This document shows, in pieces, positions 1-6,026 of a DNA stretch of 6,026 nt. Source of the DNA: Oscillospiraceae bacterium (GTDB lineage Bacteria > Bacillota > Clostridia > Oscillospirales > Ruminococcaceae); NCBI GenBank assembly GCA_030527085.1, contig JAUNBN010000090.1, positions 1 to 6,026 of the forward strand, given 5' to 3'. The translations under genes and the position numbers were made by a program. Each line of letters begins with the position of its first letter. The first letter of the stretch is position 1. The notes beneath the pieces were generated by a model. The model saw nothing but the letters and a program-made list of their open reading frames with translations, did no database searches and had not been told where the DNA came from.

Positions 1-1
1 C

Positions 2-85
2 TTCGGCGGGGGAAATACAGCATATTACACGCTCAAGGGACACTCCCAAGCGCCGCTTGACCTTTGCCGTCCCTTAAAGCTATAA
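2..85 (+). other. Open frame entering from left edge, possible 3' end of an upstream gene
   Basis: One + frame is open from the left edge to a TAA at 83-85 and would end ...GHSQAPLDLCRPLKL. I do not recognise the peptide as the end of any family. The other two + frames also stay open for part of this stretch (stops at 58-60 and 75-77), so openness alone says little. The frame would run through the whole lepA promoter to the last bases of its -10 box, which argues mildly against it being coding. It may simply be intergenic sequence. Confidence 0.12.
35..75. repeat. Nested inverted repeat around the lepA -35 box
   Basis: The outer arms AAGGGAC (35-41) and GTCCCTT (69-75) are perfect 7-bp complements. 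Inside them CAAGC (47-51) and GCTTG (55-59) form a second palindrome with a 3-base centre. The -35 hexamer at 57-62 overlaps the inner right arm, and the outer right arm lies in the promoter spacer. This could be an operator for a dimeric regulator, a hairpin at the end of an upstream transcript, or chance. No T-run follows it, so a classical terminator is unlikely. Confidence 0.35.
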
Positions 86-86
86 T
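57..86 (+). promoter_or_regulatory. Sigma-A-type promoter of lepA
   Basis: A -35 box TTGACC (57-62, five of six consensus bases) is followed by an 18-base spacer and a perfect -10 box TATAAT (81-86). Transcription would start near 92-93, giving lepA an untranslated leader of about 120 bases. It points at lepA, has no competing start nearby, and is the best promoter I found in the window. The class of sigma factor it fits is the one encoded at the right end of the window. Confidence 0.75.
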
Positions 87-92
87 TTACTG

Positions 93-214
93 AATCAGTT
101 TTCAAAAAAGAGGGATTGTCCAAAAGCGGGCTCTGCGCTGCATTTCCCCCGCCGCAGTCGGGTGCATACAGCGAAAAAGCGCGCAGACGGCACACCCCTT
201 AAAAAAGAGGCGCT
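93..214 (+). promoter_or_regulatory. Structured 5' leader of lepA
   Basis: This is the transcribed but untranslated stretch between the inferred start site and the lepA ATG. It can fold: TCTGCGC (132-138) pairs with GCGCAGA (181-187), TGCA (139-142) with TGCA (163-166), and CCCG (148-151) with CGGG (159-162). CGCTG (136-140) with CAGCG (169-173) is an alternative pairing. The ten bases AAAAAAGAGG occur twice, at 104-113 and at 201-210, where the second copy is the lepA ribosome site. I do not recognise a known riboswitch or protein-binding leader here, so a regulatory role is inference only. Confidence 0.35.
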
Positions 215-2008
<1,794 letters not shown>

Positions 2009-2022
2009 TTTATTAAATACAC

Positions 2023-2050
2023 CGGCGGCGGGAGAAAAGGCCCGCCGCCG
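2023..2050 (+). terminator. GC-rich hairpin, probable lepA terminator
   Basis: CGGCGGCGGG (2023-2032) and CCCGCCGCCG (2041-2050) form a perfect 10-bp stem with the 8-base loop AGAAAAGG. It begins 14 bases after the lepA stop codon. The sequence after it, TCATTAGTT, is T-rich but is not an uninterrupted T-run, so termination may be incomplete and some transcripts could read on into dgt. Confidence 0.6.
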
Positions 2051-2057
2051 TCATTAG

Positions 2058-2100
2058 TTAGGATGTCTTCCGCCGCCGAAGGAGGGGGCGGATACCCTAA
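2058..2100. repeat. Second, imperfect inverted repeat between lepA and dgt
   Basis: TTAGG (2058-2062) pairs with CCTAA (2096-2100), and TCCGCC (2069-2074) with GGCGGA (2087-2092). The two helices are separated by an asymmetric internal loop (6 and 3 bases) and capped by a 12-base loop. It directly follows the lepA hairpin. No T-run follows, so it is not a second classical terminator. A role as an RNA processing site, a read-through structure or a protein site is possible but unproven. Confidence 0.35.
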
Positions 2101-2118
2101 AAGCCCACGCGACTCAGC

Positions 2119-2174
2119 TCAAAAGAATAAAACAAAAAAAGGAAAAGAGCCAAAAACGGCGTATATTTATATAG
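2119..2174 (+). promoter_or_regulatory. A-rich tract with -10-like sequence upstream of dgt (weak promoter candidate)
   Basis: Positions 2119-2156 are strikingly A-rich in a GC-rich region. They are followed by GTATATTTATATAG, in which TATATT (2162-2167) or TATATA (2168-2173) could act as a -10 box. No acceptable -35 hexamer lies 16-18 bases upstream of either. The A-rich run could work as an UP-like element that compensates. This is the only promoter-like sequence I can find for the dgt-dnaG-sigA group, and read-through from lepA is the alternative. Confidence 0.3.
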
Positions 2175-2181
2175 AGGGGAG
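2175..2181 (+). promoter_or_regulatory. Ribosome binding site that fixes the TTG start of dgt
   Basis: AGGGGAG (2175-2181) lies 9 bases before the TTG at 2191, a normal spacing. An in-frame TGA at 2182-2184 rules out any longer reading. The first ATG in this frame encodes Met68, inside the conserved core and just ahead of the metal-binding His78, so the TTG is needed to give the family's N-terminus. Confidence 0.65.
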
Positions 2182-2190
2182 TGAGAGCCT

Positions 2191-3195
2191 TTGAACGCAC
2201 GCGAGAGGACGGAAGCAATAGAGCGCGAGACCTTAAGCCCCTGCGCCGCCCTGAGCGCCGAGAGCAAGGGCCGCGCCCTGCCTGAGGAGAAATGCCCTCT
2301 GCGCACGGATTTCGCCCGCGACCGCGACCGCATAATACACTGCAAGGCCTTCAGGCGCCTGAAGCAAAAGACCCAGGTCTTTCTGGCCCCGATGGGCGAC
2401 CACTACCGCACGCGCCTTACTCACACTCTTGAGGTCTCGCAGATAGCGCGCACCGTCTCACGCGCGCTCGGCCTAAACGAAGATTTAACCGAGGCCGTCG
2501 CTCTGGGCCACGACCTCGGCCACACGCCCTTCGGCCACGCCGGAGAGCGGGCGCTGGACGACCTCTGCTCCTTCGGCTTCGCCCACTACGAGCAGAGCGT
2601 CAGGGTAGTTGAAAGGCTCGAGCGCTCGCAGCGCGGCCTCAACCTCACCTGGGAGACGCTCGACGGTATGAAAAATCACACCAAGGGCGACTGGGCCGTC
2701 ACCATAGAGGGCCGCGTAGTGCGCTGGGCGGACAGGATAGCCTACTTAAACCACGACCTAGAGGACGCGATAAGCGCCAGGGCGCTCGAAGAGAGCGACC
2801 TGCCCGAGCGCGTTCGCAGGGTTCTGGGCGAGCGCAAGTCTCAGAGGATAACCACTCTAGTAAACGAGCTCGTAGAGAGCTTCGACGGCGAGCTGCATAT
2901 AGGCGGCGAAATCGGCGAGGCCTATAAGGAGTTCTACGACTTCATGTTCAGCTCCGTCTACCTCAATTTCAGCAAGGCCGCGAAGCTCGAGGAAGCCAAG
3001 GTGTTCGGGCTTGTGGAGCAGCTCTACAAGCGCTACATGGAGCGGCCCTTCGAAATGCCGGATTTCTACAAGAGCATAGCCGAGGCCGAGGGCGTGGAGC
3101 GCGCCGTGGCGGATTACATCTCCGGCATGACGGACGCCTACGCCGTACACTGCTTCGAGGAGCTCTTTGTTCCAAAATCCTGGGAGCTCAGATAG
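2191..3195 (+). CDS. dgt: Deoxyguanosinetriphosphate triphosphohydrolase-like protein (HD superfamily)
   Basis: Dgt-family enzymes hydrolyse dNTPs, classically dGTP, to the deoxynucleoside and triphosphate, and so trim the dNTP pool in the cytoplasm. The HD metal site is complete: His78 in RLTHTLEV, His107-Asp108 in GHDLGHTPFGH (106-116), and Asp181 in WADRIAYLNHD (179-189). The N-terminal block RDRDRIIHCKAFRRLKQKTQVF, running from 43 to 64, is typical of the Dgt family, as are GDHYRTRLTH (69-78) and HYEQS (132-136). At 334 residues it is the short bacterial form, without the insertions of the E. coli enzyme (about 500 residues). Substrate preference cannot be read from sequence, since short Dgt homologues differ in dNTP specificity and activation. 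It starts at TTG, so the first residue is Met despite the codon. It ends 26 bases before dnaG on the same strand and is probably co-transcribed with dnaG and sigA, linking dNTP control to replication priming. Confidence 0.93.
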   Translation: MNARERTEAIERETLSPCAALSAESKGRALPEEKCPLRTDFARDRDRIIHCKAFRRLKQKTQVFLAPMGDHYRTRLTHTLEVSQIARTVSRALGLNEDLTEAVALGHDLGHTPFGHAGERALDDLCSFGFAHYEQSVRVVERLERSQRGLNLTWETLDGMKNHTKGDWAVTIEGRVVRWADRIAYLNHDLEDAISARALEESDLPERVRRVLGERKSQRITTLVNELVESFDGELHIGGEIGEAYKEFYDFMFSSVYLNFSKAAKLEEAKVFGLVEQLYKRYMERPFEMPDFYKSIAEAEGVERAVADYISGMTDAYAVHCFEELFVPKSWELR

Positions 3196-3221
3196 AATTC
3201 TAAAAAAGGAGGTAGAGCTAT

Positions 3222-4982
3222 ATGCCGCTGCCGCAGAGCTTTTTGAACGAGCTGCACGACCGCAGCGACATAGTAGAGCTTATAAACTCCTACACGCCGC
3301 TTAAGAAAAGAGGGCGCATACACTGGGCGCTCTGTCCCTTTCACAATGAAAAAACGCCCTCCTTCGCCGTCTATGAGGACACGTCCTCCTTCTACTGCTT
3401 CGGCTGCGGGACGGGCGGCGACGCCATTACCTTTATCAAGCTTAAAGAAAACCTCGAATATATAGAGGCCGTAAGGTTTTTAGCCCAGCGCGCGGGCCTG
3501 CCCATGCCCGAGGACGCGGACGAGGGCGCTTTCGCGCGGCGCAGGCGGCTGCTGGACGTAAACCGCGAGGCGGCCCGCTTCTTCTTCAGGGCTTTAAATT
3601 CCGAGGAGGGGCGCGAGGCGCGCGCCTATTTGAGGCGGCGCGGGCTGGACAACTCCACCATTAAGCGCTTCGGAATAGGCTACGCGCCCGAGGGCTGGGG
3701 CGCGCTACGCGAGGAAATGCACAGGCTCGGCTATCGAGACGAGGAGCTCCTGGCGGCGGGCCTCTGCTCGAAAAGCCAAAAGAATGATTCCGTCTTCGAC
3801 TTCTTCAGAAACCGCGCGATGTTTCCGATAATAGACGTGCGCGGCTCAGTGGTAGCCTTTTCCGGGCGCGCGCTCGACGACGACAAGCGCAAATACTTAA
3901 ACACCCCCGACACCCCCGTTTTCAAAAAGAGCCGCACGGTCTACGCCCTCAATATCGCCAAGGGCACCGACACCCGCCAGATACTGCTCTGCGAGGGGCA
4001 GATGGACGTTATAGCGCTGCACCGAGCGGGCTTTACAAACGCCGTGGCCGCCTGCGGAACGGCTCTTACAGACGAGCAGGCGCGCATGATAGGCCAGTAC
4101 GCCGACGAGGTGGTGCTCTGCTACGACAGCGACGAGGCGGGGCGGAAAGCCGCGAGGCGGGCTATAGATATCTTCTCAAAAACGGCGCTCGGCGTCCGCG
4201 TGCTAGAGTATACGGGCGCGAAGGATCCCGACGAATACATAGCGAAGTACGGCGCCGAGAGCTTCGCCCAGCTTCTGGAAGGCGCGGACAACTCCACCGA
4301 ATACTCGCTCTCTCTCATTAGCAGAAACTGCGATATGGAAAGCGACGCCGGCCGCGTTGAATACTTAAAGCAGGCCGTCTCGCTGCTCGCGAAATGCCCC
4401 ACGCCCGTCGAGCGCGACCTCTTTGCGGGGCGCGTGGCCGAGCAGACTACCGTTAGCAAAGGCGCGGTTCTCGAACAGATAGAGCGCGAGCGAAAGCGCG
4501 CCTCCTTCGCCAAAAGGAACCGCGAAAAGCTCGTCTTCGCGCGAACCGGCGGCGGGCGCTGGGATATCTCCAAAATCGACCGCTCGAAGCTGGGCGAGGC
4601 CTCGGCCGGGCGCCGCCTGCTGGCGCTGCTCTTTGCGAGGCCCGAGCTGGCAAACAGAGTGAGCGGCAGAGTTCACGGCGGGGACTTCGTCTCGGCGGAC
4701 GAGGGCGCCGTTTTTGAAGCCCTCTGTTCCCTCGCCGAAAGGGGCGAGCTCGCGGGACTTCAGTCGCTCTCTCCGCTTTTGAGCGACGCACAGATTTCCC
4801 TGCTCTCCGGCCTTATAGCCGAAAGCTCGGGGGTGAACTTCTCGGCCTCGGACGCGGACTTCCTTATTGATAAGCTGGTGCGCGCGCGAGACGGTCCCTC
4901 GGCGGGTCAGATTAAGGAAATGGACGCGCTTGAGCTTCAGGGTCTAATAGAAAAAAACAGAAAACCAAAGGGAGAGGAATAG
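3222..4982 (+). CDS. dnaG: DNA primase
   Basis: DnaG makes the short RNA primers for leading- and lagging-strand synthesis at the replication fork, working with the replicative helicase. All three domains are present in 586 residues, close to the usual length. The N-terminal CHC2 zinc finger has ligands Cys38, His41, Cys59 and Cys62 (CPFHNEKTPSF, then FYCFGCGTGGD). The central polymerase domain holds the Toprim motifs, with catalytic Glu258 in CEGQMDVIAL and metal-binding Asp302 and Asp304 in CYDSDEAGRKAA. A basic linker near 420-450 leads to a helicase-binding C-terminal domain from about 455, which is the least conserved part. Gln260 replaces the Tyr usual in EGYMD. The start is fixed by AAGGAGG (3206-3212), 9 bases before the ATG, the strongest ribosome site in the window. 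The sigA ribosome site lies within the last codons of dnaG. Confidence 0.98.
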   Translation: MPLPQSFLNELHDRSDIVELINSYTPLKKRGRIHWALCPFHNEKTPSFAVYEDTSSFYCFGCGTGGDAITFIKLKENLEYIEAVRFLAQRAGLPMPEDADEGAFARRRRLLDVNREAARFFFRALNSEEGREARAYLRRRGLDNSTIKRFGIGYAPEGWGALREEMHRLGYRDEELLAAGLCSKSQKNDSVFDFFRNRAMFPIIDVRGSVVAFSGRALDDDKRKYLNTPDTPVFKKSRTVYALNIAKGTDTRQILLCEGQMDVIALHRAGFTNAVAACGTALTDEQARMIGQYADEVVLCYDSDEAGRKAARRAIDIFSKTALGVRVLEYTGAKDPDEYIAKYGAESFAQLLEGADNSTEYSLSLISRNCDMESDAGRVEYLKQAVSLLAKCPTPVERDLFAGRVAEQTTVSKGAVLEQIERERKRASFAKRNREKLVFARTGGGRWDISKIDRSKLGEASAGRRLLALLFARPELANRVSGRVHGGDFVSADEGAVFEALCSLAERGELAGLQSLSPLLSDAQISLLSGLIAESSGVNFSASDADFLIDKLVRARDGPSAGQIKEMDALELQGLIEKNRKPKGEE

Positions 4983-4984
4983 TT

Positions 4985-6026
4985 ATGGCGGGAGAAAAAA
5001 AGGCCGCGCTCATAAAAGAGCTTATCGAGCAGGGCAAGAAGAAGGGCAAGCTCACTACCAAGGAGATAAACGACGCCCTTGAGGAGATGGACTTCGACGT
5101 AGAGCAGGTGGACAAGCTCTACGACACGCTGGAGGGCCATAATGTCGAGATAGTAGAAGACCTCGCGGCAGACACCAGCGAGACCACCATCGCCAAAGAG
5201 GTCGATGTAATAGAGGCGGCAGTGACCGAGGGCATAGACGACCCCGTAAAGGTCTACTTAAAGGAGATAGGCCGCGTTCCCCTGCTCACCCCGCAGGAGG
5301 AGATAGACCTCGCCATAAGAATGAGCAAGGGCGACGATGAGGCGCGCAAGCGCCTTTCAGAGGCCAACCTGCGCCTTGTCGTGAGCATAGCCAAGCGCTA
5401 TGTCGGCCGCGGGATGCAGTTCCTCGACCTCATTCAGGAGGGCAACCTCGGCCTTATAAAGGCCGTTGAAAAGTTCGACTACACCAAGGGCTTTAAGTTC
5501 TCTACATACGCCACCTGGTGGATACGCCAGGCCATAACCCGCGCTATCGCCGACCAGGCCAGGACCATACGCATACCCGTCCACATGGTGGAGACCATAA
5601 ATAAAGTAAAAAAGGTCGGCAGCCAGCTCCTGCACCAGAACGGACACGAGGCCACCGCCGAGGAGATCTCCGAGGAGATGGGAGTTTCGGTTGAGAAGGT
5701 GCGCGAGATAATGCGCGTCGCTCAGGAGCCGGTCTCCCTCGAAACGCCTATAGGCGAGGAGGAGGACAGCCACCTCGGCGACTTCATCCCCGACGAGGAC
5801 GCACCCGTTCCCGCCGAGGCCGCCTACCATACTCTTTTAAAAGAACAGCTAAGCGATGTTCTGGGCACGCTCACCCCGCGCGAGGAAAAGGTGCTGAGGC
5901 TGCGCTTCGGGCTCGAGGACGGCCGCCCGCGCACTCTGGAGGAGGTCGGACGCGAATTCAAGGTAACGCGCGAGCGCATAAGGCAGATAGAGGCCAAGGC
6001 CCTGCGCAAGCTGCGCCACCCCAGCC
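4985..6026 (+). CDS. sigA: RNA polymerase primary sigma factor SigA (RpoD), 3' end cut off by window edge
   Basis: This is the housekeeping sigma factor that directs RNA polymerase to -35/-10 promoters. I translated 347 residues with no stop. The last are ALRKLRHPS, which in relatives lies about a dozen residues from the end, so the whole protein should be near 360 residues, like the B. subtilis SigA type. A short acidic/basic region 1.1 (about 1-80) is followed by region 1.2 beginning DDPVKVYLKEIG (85-96). Region 2 starts at ANLRLVVSIAKRYVGRGM (127-144), with the -10 reading helix FSTYATWWIRQAITR (172-186) including Trp178-Trp179, Gln182 and Thr185. Region 3 follows, then region 4.2 with the -35 helix-turn-helix (about 317-347, EEVGREFKVTRERIRQIE). 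The ATG is 2 bases after the dnaG stop, with AGGGAGAGG (4969-4977) 7 bases upstream inside dnaG, which suggests translational coupling. I see no internal promoter close upstream. Confidence 0.97.
   Translation, partial: MAGEKKAALIKELIEQGKKKGKLTTKEINDALEEMDFDVEQVDKLYDTLEGHNVEIVEDLAADTSETTIAKEVDVIEAAVTEGIDDPVKVYLKEIGRVPLLTPQEEIDLAIRMSKGDDEARKRLSEANLRLVVSIAKRYVGRGMQFLDLIQEGNLGLIKAVEKFDYTKGFKFSTYATWWIRQAITRAIADQARTIRIPVHMVETINKVKKVGSQLLHQNGHEATAEEISEEMGVSVEKVREIMRVAQEPVSLETPIGEEEDSHLGDFIPDEDAPVPAEAAYHTLLKEQLSDVLGTLTPREEKVLRLRFGLEDGRPRTLEEVGREFKVTRERIRQIEAKALRKLRHPS

Noticed and set aside
22..49. Minus-strand promoter-like pair (TTGGGA, 16 bases, TAATAT)
   Set aside because: The -35 match is poor, the spacing is short, and no minus-strand gene can be supported at the left edge.
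116..202. Possible 28-codon leader peptide (TTG start, TAA stop) upstream of lepA
   Set aside because: The ribosome-like AGAGGG at 109-114 is only 1-2 bases from the TTG, too close for normal initiation, and the peptide resembles nothing known.
2079..2088. Strong ribosome-site-like AAGGAGGGGG between lepA and dgt
   Set aside because: No ATG, GTG or TTG occurs at a usable distance downstream. The bases are better explained as the loop and right arm of the imperfect hairpin.
4121..4573. 150-codon minus-strand open frame inside dnaG
   Set aside because: It is antisense to the conserved primase domains, serine/arginine-rich in the way shadow frames are, with no family match that I recognise.
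4930..4950. TTGAGC and TAATAG as an internal sigA promoter
   Set aside because: They are separated by only 9 bases, far from the 16-18 needed.
5357..5830. 157-codon minus-strand open frame inside sigA
   Set aside because: The opposite strand encodes canonical sigma regions 2 and 3, so this is a shadow frame.

Overview
This window carries four core housekeeping genes, all on the + strand: lepA (elongation factor 4), then dgt (a dNTP triphosphohydrolase of the HD superfamily), dnaG (primase) and sigA/rpoD (primary sigma factor). The sigA gene runs off the right edge. The dgt-dnaG-sigA order, the short sigma factor (about 360 residues once complete), the AAGGAGG-type ribosome sites and the close protein match to Bacillota families point to a member of the class Clostridia. 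An Oscillospirales-like gut lineage is a reasonable guess but cannot be settled from here. The DNA is visibly GC-rich, yet ATA is the main isoleucine codon (29 of 37 Ile codons counted in dgt plus sigA), a distinctive trait.

Region by region: 1-56 is the end of an unidentified upstream stretch. Positions 57-86 hold a near-consensus sigma-A promoter inside a nested inverted repeat (35-75). Positions 87-214 are a leader of about 120 bases with possible secondary structure, leading to lepA (215-2008). The 182-base gap 2009-2190 holds a strong 10-bp GC hairpin (probable lepA terminator), a second imperfect hairpin, an A-rich tract and a weak -10-like sequence before dgt. dgt (2191-3195) begins at a TTG codon. 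dnaG (3222-4982) follows after 26 bases with an excellent ribosome site. sigA (4985 to the edge) begins 2 bases after the dnaG stop, so the two are probably translationally coupled.

Together the genes serve translation (LepA), dNTP pool control (Dgt), replication priming (DnaG) and promoter recognition (SigA). dgt, dnaG and sigA form a Bacillota version of the macromolecular synthesis operon. I found no mobile element, CRISPR array, tRNA, rRNA, toxin-antitoxin or defence system, and no convincing sign of a new system. The points worth a second look are the control regions of lepA and dgt, the ATA codon bias and the gene neighbourhood.
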